Source: CBDDIP01 sp965229005
Lineage (GTDB): Bacteria; Actinomycetota; Acidimicrobiia; Acidimicrobiales; Ilumatobacteraceae
NCBI GenBank assembly: GCA_965229005.1
Contig: CBDDIP010000001.1
Location: forward strand, 620,001-684,000
DNA length: 64,000 nucleotides
Direction of reading: 5' to 3'
A program made the translations under genes and the position numbers. Positions 43,684-51,669 of the stretch are shown here, piece by piece; the first letter of the stretch is position 1, and every line of letters begins with the position of its first letter. Below the pieces are notes generated by a model, which saw only the letters and a program-made list of their open reading frames with translations, searched no databases and was not told the DNA's origin.

Positions 43684-46161
43684 TCAGCGCGTCATCGAGC
43701 CCGTCACGTCGACGATGACGTGGGTGGAGCTCGACGAGAACACGCACACCTGGCCACCGGTACCGACCTTGACGACGACGGCGTTGGCGATCGTCTGCCC
43801 GGCTCGGTAGTTCACGTTGGACGTCGCCGGCGGTGCGACACCGCACGGGTACACCGCGAGGAACCCATCGGTGACGGGGCTGGTGGCGGTGACGTTGAGC
43901 ACGACCGTCGTCGCATTCGCGGGCACACCCCCGCGAGACGTCACGCCGAACGCCAGCGAGGTGTTGGCGGCGATCGGACCGAGGTTGCTGAACTGCCCGT
44001 CGACCGTGGGCTGGTTGCGCGTGTCGACCAGACGCGCCGGTGCGGGTGACACGAGCCCTGCGTTGCCGGGCACGTACCCGGCGACGTCGACGATGACGTG
44101 CGCACTGGCGAACGTGAAGATGCACACGCGGCCGCTGGTGCCGATGGCGGCGATGGCCATGTTCGGCACGGTCTGACCCGCGACGTAGTTGACGGTGGAC
44201 GTGCCGGGAACCGGACTGCCACACGGGTAGACGGAGGCGAACCCGGCGCCGGCAGGCGACGTGATCGTGAGGTTGAGCACCACGGCGGCAGCGTTCGCGG
44301 GCACGCCGCCGCGACCGGTGATCTGCAGCTCGCGGCTGGTTCCCGCCGGCTGCACGCCGAGGTTCGTGGCCTGACCGTCGATCGTCGGGGCGTTGCGACT
44401 GTCCATGAACCTCCCCGGCGTCAGCCCGACGTACGGGGTCGGCGCGGGGAAGTAGCCGGCGACGTCGACGATCAGGTGAGCCGCCGATGACGTGAAGAAG
44501 CACACCTGGTTCCCCGTGCCGAGCTTGACGATGGCTGCACCGGCGACGGTGCCGAGGCGCACCGTGTTGAGGTTCGACGCGGTGGGCACCGCCGAACCGC
44601 ACGGAAAGGCGGTGACGAAGCCGTCGGCGCCGACCTCGGTGGCCGTGATGTTCACCACCACTGCTTCGGCAGTCGCCGGTACGCCGTTGCGTCCGCCGAT
44701 GGTCACCGCGAGCGACGTGTTCGCACTGCGCTTGCCGACGTTCGAGAACTGACCGTCCACCGTCGGCTGGTTGCGCGTCTCGAGGAAGCGCGCCGGTACG
44801 AGCGGCTCGTACAGGTCGGGCACCAAGCCGATGTCCCACGTCGTCGCGGCGATGGCGTTCGGCAGCGAGAACAGCCCGGACACACCCGTCACGCCGGCTT
44901 CCGAGTCCACCGCGTCGCTGGCGCCCTGGTTGCTCGGCGAGACGGAGAAGTTCGCCGGGATCGCCGACAGGGCCACCCGGTAGGACCCGGCTGCCGCTGC
45001 CGACACGGAGTAGCTGCCGGTCGAGCTGGTCACCGCGGTGTCGACGACGGTCCCGCCGCTGTTGCGCAGCTGCACCGTGATGCCCGGGATGCCGGCCTCG
45101 CCCGGCTCCTGGATGCCATCACCGTCGAGGTCGTTCCACACCCGGTTGCCGACCACGTTCGGCGCGGCAGGCACGAGGCCGGCGTCGATCGTCGTGATGG
45201 AGATCAGGTTCGAGGCGAACACGTAGACGTCCGTGAACCCGACGTTCGCGCCGCTGGGGTTGATGTCCGAGTCGTCCTGGTCGTCGCTGCCGATGTCCTT
45301 CGAGGTGAACAACGTCCCCGCGTCCGGCAGCAGGACGCGGACCCGGTAGTTGCCCGGCCCCGGTGTCTGCACGGTGTAGTTGCCGCTCCCGTTCGTCTCG
45401 CCCGAGTCGATCAGCTGCGTCTTGGCCTCGTTCCAGATCTGCACCGTGACGCCTGGCTCGCCCGGTTCGCCGGCGTCCTGCACGCCGTTGGCGTTGAGGT
45501 CGCGCCAGATGAAGTTGCCGACGCTGACCGGCGTCGGCGTGCGCGTCGGCGTCGGCGTGGTGAACCGGTTGATCCCGGCGTCCATCGTCGTGATCGAGAT
45601 CAGGTTGTTGGCGAACGTGTAGATGTCGGTGAACCCGAGGTTCGCGCCGGTCGGGTTGATGTCCGAGTCGAGCAGGTCGTCGCCGCTCGCTGCGTCCTTG
45701 ACCGTGAACGCATCACCAGCTCCGGGTAACAGCACGCGCAATCGGTAGTCGCCGGGCGTTGGCGCGATCAGCGTGTAGTTGCCGTTGCTGTTCGTGGTCG
45801 CCGAATCGATCAGCTGGGTCTTCGCCCCGTTCCACAGCTGCACGGTGACGTTGGCCAGGCCTGGCTCGCCGGCATCCTGCCGGCCGTCGTCGTCGATGTC
45901 GTCCCACACGAAGTTGCCGACGTTGATCGGCGTCGGCGTGCGTGTCGGGGTCGGGTCGGCCTCCAGGCGAGGGTCGCGCGGCTGCGTCGTCTCCGTGGTG
46001 CCGGGCCCCGCTGCGGTCGGATCGGCCACGGGCGTGCCGGACGCGTCGGCCGAGCGTGACGTGGACGGAGCTTCGTTGGACCGCGCCAAGCCGCTCACGA
46101 ACAGGGTGAAGCCAAGGATCAGCACCACCACGAAGGCGGTGTTGGTGAGCTTTCCCTTCAC
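43684..46161 (-). CDS. SdrD-type surface protein
   Basis: Secreted or membrane-anchored surface protein, 825 aa. The N-terminal helix (TAFVVVLILGFTLFVSGL) is a signal/anchor. A Thr/Pro stretch (TPTRTPTP) precedes three SdrD B/Cna-B-like domains (about 80-196, 213-328, 335-447), each with VGN-(F/R)-(V/I)W-D and DxD-x-G calcium-binding-like motifs. Three C-terminal repeats of about 115 residues follow (456-573, 582-698, 709-822), each opening ARFLETRN-like and closing IVDV(A/T)G, and each with two Cys 33 residues apart, likely disulfides. GTG start with GGGAG upstream; minus-strand TAGCCT (46222-46227) gives a 54-nt leader. No LPXTG. Plausible acceptor for the divergent glycan genes. Confidence 0.82.
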   Translation of the reverse strand: MKGKLTNTAFVVVLILGFTLFVSGLARSNEAPSTSRSADASGTPVADPTAAGPGTTETTQPRDPRLEADPTPTRTPTPINVGNFVWDDIDDDGRQDAGEPGLANVTVQLWNGAKTQLIDSATTNSNGNYTLIAPTPGDYRLRVLLPGAGDAFTVKDAASGDDLLDSDINPTGANLGFTDIYTFANNLISITTMDAGINRFTTPTPTRTPTPVSVGNFIWRDLNANGVQDAGEPGEPGVTVQIWNEAKTQLIDSGETNGSGNYTVQTPGPGNYRVRVLLPDAGTLFTSKDIGSDDQDDSDINPSGANVGFTDVYVFASNLISITTIDAGLVPAAPNVVGNRVWNDLDGDGIQEPGEAGIPGITVQLRNSGGTVVDTAVTSSTGSYSVSAAAAGSYRVALSAIPANFSVSPSNQGASDAVDSEAGVTGVSGLFSLPNAIAATTWDIGLVPDLYEPLVPARFLETRNQPTVDGQFSNVGKRSANTSLAVTIGGRNGVPATAEAVVVNITATEVGADGFVTAFPCGSAVPTASNLNTVRLGTVAGAAIVKLGTGNQVCFFTSSAAHLIVDVAGYFPAPTPYVGLTPGRFMDSRNAPTIDGQATNLGVQPAGTSRELQITGRGGVPANAAAVVLNLTITSPAGAGFASVYPCGSPVPGTSTVNYVAGQTVPNMAIAAIGTSGRVCIFTFASAHVIVDVAGYVPGNAGLVSPAPARLVDTRNQPTVDGQFSNLGPIAANTSLAFGVTSRGGVPANATTVVLNVTATSPVTDGFLAVYPCGVAPPATSNVNYRAGQTIANAVVVKVGTGGQVCVFSSSSTHVIVDVTGSMTR

Positions 46162-46274
46162 CCCGTCTCCCGACCACTCGTCACCCGCAGACGCAACCCA
46201 CCCACGGATGGTGAAGTCGCCAGGCTAGTGCGAGGGAGGACACCCGACAAGGACGACGGCTACTCTGCGCTCGC
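46162..46274. promoter_or_regulatory. Divergent promoter of surface protein and glycan run
   Basis: This 113-bp gap serves two directions. Plus: TACTCT (46261-46266), 8 nt before ATG 46275, no ribosome site. Minus: TAGCCT (complement of 46222-46227) with a leader and GGGAG before GTG 46161. Co-regulation of the surface protein and the glycosyltransferases from one gap is inferred. Confidence 0.5.
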
Positions 46275-48170
46275 ATGGTGCTCAGCGCGGGGGTGGCGTT
46301 CCTCGTCGCGGTCGCGGGCATCGGGCTGTCGCTGTGGACCGGTCTGGCACTGCGCTTCGAGGAGCGCGTCGCCATCGGCGTGGTCATGGGCGTGCTCGCC
46401 GTCAGCGCCGTCACCCTCGTGACGTTCCTCGTGATCGGGATGGGCGTCGCCACGTTGGCGATCGGCGTCGGGCTCCCGCTGGCCCTTGCGGCAAGGGCTT
46501 GGCGACGTGCACCCGGCGTGGTCCGCGGCGAGGCCCGTTCGTGGTGGACGCGTCTGCGCCGCCCGTGGCGCGACCGGACCAGCGCCCGACCTGGGGCAGC
46601 GATTGCCGTCGCTGCGGGGGCGGTCACCACGCGCGTGCTGGCCCTCTCGTACCAGACGACCTCCGAGGGCATCAGCGCCGGGAGCCTCGCCGTGTGGGGC
46701 GACTGGTCGGCGCACCTGGCCTACGCGGGGTCGTTCGCCTACGGCGACAACCGCGGGCTCGACCTGCCGATCGCCCACGGGCAGCCGTTCCGGTACCACT
46801 TCCTCGCCGACTTCTTCGGCTCGATCTTCACCGTGTCCGGCGCGACACTCGAGCAGTCGATGGTCCTGTCGGCATGGATGCTCGCGGCGGTGCTGCCGAT
46901 CCTCCTGTTCCAGGTCGCCTTCCGGCTGACGCGATCCAACGCCGTGTCGGCGATCACGGTGCTGCTCTTCACGCTCACCGGTGGCGTGGGCGTCTGGTAC
47001 TTCCTCACCGACGTGCGCGACGGAGGTTGGCGGATCGCCTCGGCATTGCCGCAGACGTACGCACGCATGCCGCAGCACGACCTTTGGCTCGACAACACGA
47101 TCTCGGCGTCGCTGTACGCGCAACGCTCCACGCTCATGGGCCTCTGCGCGGGCGCTGCGGCACTGGTCCTGCTCCTCGTCGCCCGCCCCTCGTGGTCGCG
47201 CGCCGGGTTCGTTGCCGCCGGAGCGTTGGTCGGCATCACCGGCATCGCCCACGTCCACCTGCTCGTCACTGCGTTGGCCCTCGGGGCGTTCGCATGGATC
47301 GTCGACCGGCGAGCGACCTGGTGGTGGTTCCTCGGCCCGGCGATCCTCATCGGGGCGCCCCTCGCCATCGCGATCCGCCCGCCCACGAGCCGGATGCGGT
47401 GGCTGGTCGGCTGGATGGCACCCGGCGCCGACGAACCGTGGGTCTGGTTCTGGATCCGCAACGCCGGCATCCTGCTCCCCGCCTTCCTCGTCATCGTCCT
47501 CCTCGGCATCGCCCCCGCGGCGCTGCGCAGGTTGACGCTCCCGCTGTGGCTGTGGTTCATCGTCCCGAACCTGGTCGCCTTCCACCCCTCGGAGTGGAAC
47601 AACACGAAGTTCTTCCTCTTCTGGCAACTGGCCGGCTGCCTTCTGATCGCCGCGTCGATGCGGCGCGGCTGGGACTGGTCTCGACGGCGCAGGGTCCTCG
47701 TGCGCGCCGCGGTTCGGATCGGGGTGGTGATGTGCTTCGCCGCGCTGGTCGTCACCGGCAGCCTGGACACCGTCCGAGCGATGCAACGCTCGTCGGCGAT
47801 CCCGTGGGTCGATCGCGACGAGGTCGCTGCGGCGCTGTGGCTGCGCGACGCAGCGACCGACGACGACGTCATCGTCTACGGCGCCAGCAACACTTCGGCA
47901 GTCGCCGCGCTCAGCGGCGTGCCGGCGCTGAGCGGGTACGGCGGATGGACCGACGACCTGGGCCTGCCCGACTGGGCGCTGCGGTTGATGGCGACACGCA
48001 CGATCCTCACCGGTGGGGCGGGGACGGAGGAGGCGATCGACCAGTACGACATCACCTACGTCGTCATCGGGCCACGAGAGCGCTACGAGTACGACGCCAG
48101 CGACGCCTACTGGACGAGCCACGGCACCGTGGTCTTCGACCGTGGCATGTACCGGATCTACAGCGTGTGA
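46275..48170 (+). CDS. GT-C-like polytopic membrane protein
   Basis: Membrane protein of 631 aa, about 13 helices with extracytoplasmic loops and a C-terminal globular region (about 500-631). Features seen: WGDWSAHLAYAGSFAYGD, an acidic motif in the first loop as in GT-C enzymes; PFRYHFLADFFGSIF; and FHPSEWNNTKFFLFWQL, which resembles the RQNTVFKGWFQSWTML block of DUF2298 proteins downstream. The tail (DEVAAALWLRDAATDDDVIVYGAS...YVVIGPRERYEY) matches soluble parts of such transferases. Probably a polyprenyl-sugar-dependent glycosyltransferase. First of four coupled genes: its TGA overlaps the next GTG. Confidence 0.72.
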   Translation: MVLSAGVAFLVAVAGIGLSLWTGLALRFEERVAIGVVMGVLAVSAVTLVTFLVIGMGVATLAIGVGLPLALAARAWRRAPGVVRGEARSWWTRLRRPWRDRTSARPGAAIAVAAGAVTTRVLALSYQTTSEGISAGSLAVWGDWSAHLAYAGSFAYGDNRGLDLPIAHGQPFRYHFLADFFGSIFTVSGATLEQSMVLSAWMLAAVLPILLFQVAFRLTRSNAVSAITVLLFTLTGGVGVWYFLTDVRDGGWRIASALPQTYARMPQHDLWLDNTISASLYAQRSTLMGLCAGAAALVLLLVARPSWSRAGFVAAGALVGITGIAHVHLLVTALALGAFAWIVDRRATWWWFLGPAILIGAPLAIAIRPPTSRMRWLVGWMAPGADEPWVWFWIRNAGILLPAFLVIVLLGIAPAALRRLTLPLWLWFIVPNLVAFHPSEWNNTKFFLFWQLAGCLLIAASMRRGWDWSRRRRVLVRAAVRIGVVMCFAALVVTGSLDTVRAMQRSSAIPWVDRDEVAAALWLRDAATDDDVIVYGASNTSAVAALSGVPALSGYGGWTDDLGLPDWALRLMATRTILTGGAGTEEAIDQYDITYVVIGPRERYEYDASDAYWTSHGTVVFDRGMYRIYSV

Positions 48171-49636
48171 TCGGGGTCAGTGCGGTCATCCCCTGCTTCA
48201 ACGAAGCGCCGCGCATCGACGCCACCATCGCCGCGCTGACGGATGTGCTCGACGGCATCGCGCCAGGATCGTGGGAGATCCTGGTCGTCGACGACACCTC
48301 CACCGACGCCACGTCCGCCGTGGTCGCGGCGCTCGCCGCCACGGACGGGCGGATCCGCCTCCTGCCGTCGGCGGGCGGCAAGGGGAAAGGCGCGGCAGTG
48401 CGCACCGGGATCCTCGCCGCACGTGGCGATCGCGTCCTCGTCACCGATGCCGACCTCGCCGGCGATCTCGACGACGCGGCAGCGATGCTGCGACGCCTCG
48501 ATCACGGCGCGATCGACGCGGTCGTCGCCACGCGCGCGCATCCCGGTGCCGTCGTGCAACCTCCGCGCAGCTGGGGCCGGCGCCTTCCCGCAGCCGTCTT
48601 CCGCTTCCTCGCTCGACATGTCACGCAGCTCGACGTCAGCGATCCGCAGTGCGGGCTGAAGGCCTATCGCCGGGCCTCGGTGACCGAGCCGGCGACGGCG
48701 CTGCGAACGGATGGTTACGCGTTCGAGGTCGAGCTCCTCCTGCTGCTCCAGCGGCACGCGGCGACGATCGTCGAGCACCCGGTGCACTGGAGCGAAGGAA
48801 CGTCGAGCAAGGTGCGCGTCGTCGCCGATGGATGGCGGATGTTCACCGACCTCGTGAGGATCCGCCGTCGGGGCATCGGCCGGGCGCCGAGCGTCGCCAT
48901 GGTCACGTCACCGACCCTCGTGGTGGTGATGCCGACCCGCAACGAGTCGGCCGTCATCGCCGACGTCGTGAAGGACATCCAGCGACACGTGCTCGACGTC
49001 GTCGACGGCAGCCGGCTCCTCGTCATCGACGACGAATCGGACGCGGCGACGGCGACGGCACTCGAGCAACTCGTGAGCGGTCCCTCGATCACGGTCGTGC
49101 GCAACGGCGCCCGGCTCGGGCACGGTCGCTCCGTGCGGCGCGGCCTCGACCTGGTCGACGCGCCGTGGGTGCTGCAGCTCGACAGTGACGGCCAGTGCGA
49201 CCCTGCGGCGTTCGCCGAGCTGTGGGCTGCGCGCGAGGGGCACGACCTCGTCCTCGGTCGTCGCATCGATCGCTCCGACGGACGTCACCGCCGCCTCGTC
49301 ACCGCAGCGACGGCAGCCGTTGCCACGTGTCTGGCCGGGCGTCGCATCGACGATGCCAACGCGCCGATGCGACTCATCCACCGCGACCTGTACCGGCACC
49401 TCCAGCCGCTGCTGTCTGCTCGGGCCTTCGCTCCTTCGACGCTCATCACGATCGGTGCGACGCGCAGCGGCGCCGCGGTGACGACGGTCGACGTCGCGCA
49501 TCGCCCGCGGCCCGCCGGACGATCCACCCTTCGACTCGGCGCGCTCGGTCGCGCCGTTGCGCTCAGCGGTGCGCAGGCCCTGCGCTTCTCGCTCCGTCGG
49601 ATCCCGAGGTTCGTTCCACCGAGGTCGACGCGATGA
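48167..49636 (+). CDS. Fused GT2-GT2 glycosyltransferase
   Basis: Two GT-A fold domains in one 489-aa protein. Domain 1 (1-235): VSAVIPCFNEAPRI, ILVVDDTSTDAT, GKGAAVRTGI, VLVTDADLAGDLDD, SDPQCGLKAYRR, typical of ALG5/polyprenyl-phosphate glucosyl- or mannosyltransferases. Domain 2 (245-489): VVVMPTRNESAVIADVV, LLVIDDESDAAT, GHGRSVRRGLDL, LQLDSDGQCDPAAF, LVLGRRIDRSDGRHRR, closer to DPM1-like enzymes. An internal Met245 marks the seam but no stop intervenes. Such fusions are unusual; each half is normally a separate gene. Starts at GTG 48167, 4-bp overlap with the previous gene. Likely supplies polyprenyl-phosphate sugars. Confidence 0.85.
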   Translation: MIGVSAVIPCFNEAPRIDATIAALTDVLDGIAPGSWEILVVDDTSTDATSAVVAALAATDGRIRLLPSAGGKGKGAAVRTGILAARGDRVLVTDADLAGDLDDAAAMLRRLDHGAIDAVVATRAHPGAVVQPPRSWGRRLPAAVFRFLARHVTQLDVSDPQCGLKAYRRASVTEPATALRTDGYAFEVELLLLLQRHAATIVEHPVHWSEGTSSKVRVVADGWRMFTDLVRIRRRGIGRAPSVAMVTSPTLVVVMPTRNESAVIADVVKDIQRHVLDVVDGSRLLVIDDESDAATATALEQLVSGPSITVVRNGARLGHGRSVRRGLDLVDAPWVLQLDSDGQCDPAAFAELWAAREGHDLVLGRRIDRSDGRHRRLVTAATAAVATCLAGRRIDDANAPMRLIHRDLYRHLQPLLSARAFAPSTLITIGATRSGAAVTTVDVAHRPRPAGRSTLRLGALGRAVALSGAQALRFSLRRIPRFVPPRSTR

Positions 49637-51669
49637 GGGTGCTGACCACCCTGACCTACTACCACCCGCACTGGACGGGCCTGACGACGTACGCCAAGCG
49701 CATCGCCGAAGGACTCGTCGAACGCGGTCACGAGGTGACGGTCCTCACCGCGCAGCACCACCCGTCGCTGCCACGCTCCGAGCTGATCGGCGGCGTGCGC
49801 GTGGTGCGCGTGCCGGTGATCGGTCGAATCAGCCGAACGATGGTCATGCCCTCGTTCGCCCATCGGTTCACGCAGGTCGTCGCTGCGCACGACGTCGTCC
49901 ACCTCCACAGCCCGATGGCGGAGGCGGCCGTCGTGGCGTTCCTCGCCCGTCGTGCGTCGACGCCCGTGGCGATCACGCATCAAGGCGACACCGTCATGCC
50001 CGCGGGCATCGGGAACCGCGTGGTGCAGGCGGCGATGACGTGTGCCACCGACTACGCGCTGCGCCGAGCGAGCGCGATCTCCACCCACAACGCCGACTAC
50101 GCATCCCGGTCGCGACTGCTCGCTCCGGTCGCCGCTCGCGTCGAGCCGATCGAACCACCGAACGACATCCCGACGCCGAACCCGAGCGGTGTCGCGGCGA
50201 TGCGCTCCGAGCTGGGCATCGGCGATCGACCGGTGATCGGCATCGCTGGCCGGTGGGTGCACGAGAAGGGCTTCGATCGGCTGATCGCGGCGATGCCGTC
50301 GATCACGGCCGAGGTGCCGGGCGCGGTCCTGTGCTTCGCGGGCGAGCAGGACGTGGCCTACGAGCGGACGTTCGAACGCGAAACCGCCGTCCTCGGACGC
50401 ATCGACTTCCGCTCCGTCGGCCTGCTGCGGGATCGCCAGCGGCTCGCCGACTTCTACTCCATGTGCGACGTCTTCGTGCTGCCGTCGCGCACCGACTGCT
50501 TCGGCGCGGTGCAGGTCGAGTCGCTGCTGTGCGGCACACGAGTGGTGGCCGCCGACATCCCCGGCGCACGCAGCGTGGTGCGCACCACGGCCATGGGCCG
50601 GCTGGTCGACGCCGGCTCACCCGAGCAGCTCGCGCTGGCCATCATCGACGAGCTGCGAGGAGCACACGACCAACCCAGTCGTGCCGAGGTGCTCACCCAC
50701 TACGACCCGGATGCGTCGCTCGATCGCTACGAGGCCTGGCTGCGGACCGCGATCGAGCCGCGCAGGTCACCCTCGCGCCCGACGCTCGCCGCCGATCGAC
50801 CGAGCGGGCTCCCTGCCGAGGATCGACGTCTGCTGCACTCGATGCTGGCCAACGAGACCGACATGGCCCATCGCCGTCGCGTGCCGCGGCTGATGGAGCT
50901 GCTGGACGTCCACGACGGCCACGTGGTCGTCGACGGCGGGTGTGGGATGGGGTTCCTGTCGGCGATCCTCGCCCGCCTCCGGGACGTGGACCTGATCGCA
51001 ATGGACCTCGACGGAGAACGACTCGCCTGGGCGCGGCGAGAGGACGTTCCCGCACGACTGGTCCGCGCCAGCGTCACCTGCATGCCGCTCACCGATGCCT
51101 CCGTCGATCGGGTGCTGCTCTCCGAAGTGCTCGAGCACCTCCCCGACGATGGCGCGGCACTGGCCGAGGTGCGGCGCGTGCTGCGCCCCGGCGGGCTCGT
51201 CGCGATCAGCGTTCCGCACGCCAACTACCCGTTCTCCTGGGACCCGATCAACCGCACGCTCGAGACGTTCGGCGCCGCACCGATGCGCAGCGCCGGGCCG
51301 CTGACGGGCCAGTGGTCGCAGCACGAGCGGCTGTACCTCCCGGCCGAACTGGCCGAGGTGCTGGAGACGGCCGGTCTCGAGGTGCTGGCGATGGAGGAGC
51401 TGACCCACCACGCCTTCCCCGGCAATCACCTGCTCGTCTACTCGCTCGGCAAGCCCCTGATCGAGCACGGCCTGCTGCCGGACCGCTGGAACCGGGCCGC
51501 CGATCGCTTCCGCGGCATCGACGCCACCGCAGGACCTTGGAACCCCATCCGCGTCGCGACGCGGGTGCTGCATGCCGTCGACCGACGCAACGACCGCGAC
51601 GACGACACCGCCCCCGTTGCCTCGGCGCGATCGGTGAGCCTGATCGCGCTGGCCAGGAGACCGGACTGA
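49633..51669 (+). CDS. Fused GT4 glycosyltransferase-SAM methyltransferase
   Basis: Bifunctional protein, 678 aa. N-terminal GT-B family 4 domain (1-380): LTYYHPHWTGLTTYAKRIAEGL, HLHSPMAEAAV, GIAGRWVHEKGFDRLI, DVFVLPSRTDCFGAVQVESLLCG (EX7E-like). C-terminal class I methyltransferase (about 395-600): motif I VVVDGGCGMGFLSAIL, DLDGERLAWA, VDRVLLSEVLEHLPDDGAALAEVRRVLRPGG. The methyltransferase would cap or decorate the sugar added by the GT4 half, a way to stop chain growth. ATG at 49633 overlaps the previous stop by 4 bp. The final 1-bp overlap (TGATG) leads into the next gene. Confidence 0.85.
   Translation: MRVLTTLTYYHPHWTGLTTYAKRIAEGLVERGHEVTVLTAQHHPSLPRSELIGGVRVVRVPVIGRISRTMVMPSFAHRFTQVVAAHDVVHLHSPMAEAAVVAFLARRASTPVAITHQGDTVMPAGIGNRVVQAAMTCATDYALRRASAISTHNADYASRSRLLAPVAARVEPIEPPNDIPTPNPSGVAAMRSELGIGDRPVIGIAGRWVHEKGFDRLIAAMPSITAEVPGAVLCFAGEQDVAYERTFERETAVLGRIDFRSVGLLRDRQRLADFYSMCDVFVLPSRTDCFGAVQVESLLCGTRVVAADIPGARSVVRTTAMGRLVDAGSPEQLALAIIDELRGAHDQPSRAEVLTHYDPDASLDRYEAWLRTAIEPRRSPSRPTLAADRPSGLPAEDRRLLHSMLANETDMAHRRRVPRLMELLDVHDGHVVVDGGCGMGFLSAILARLRDVDLIAMDLDGERLAWARREDVPARLVRASVTCMPLTDASVDRVLLSEVLEHLPDDGAALAEVRRVLRPGGLVAISVPHANYPFSWDPINRTLETFGAAPMRSAGPLTGQWSQHERLYLPAELAEVLETAGLEVLAMEELTHHAFPGNHLLVYSLGKPLIEHGLLPDRWNRAADRFRGIDATAGPWNPIRVATRVLHAVDRRNDRDDDTAPVASARSVSLIALARRPD

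Noticed and set aside
43684..46161. CRISPR-like or tandem DNA repeats in the surface-protein gene
   Set aside because: The periodicity is from three protein domains of about 115 residues repeated in frame; DNA identity between units is only partial.
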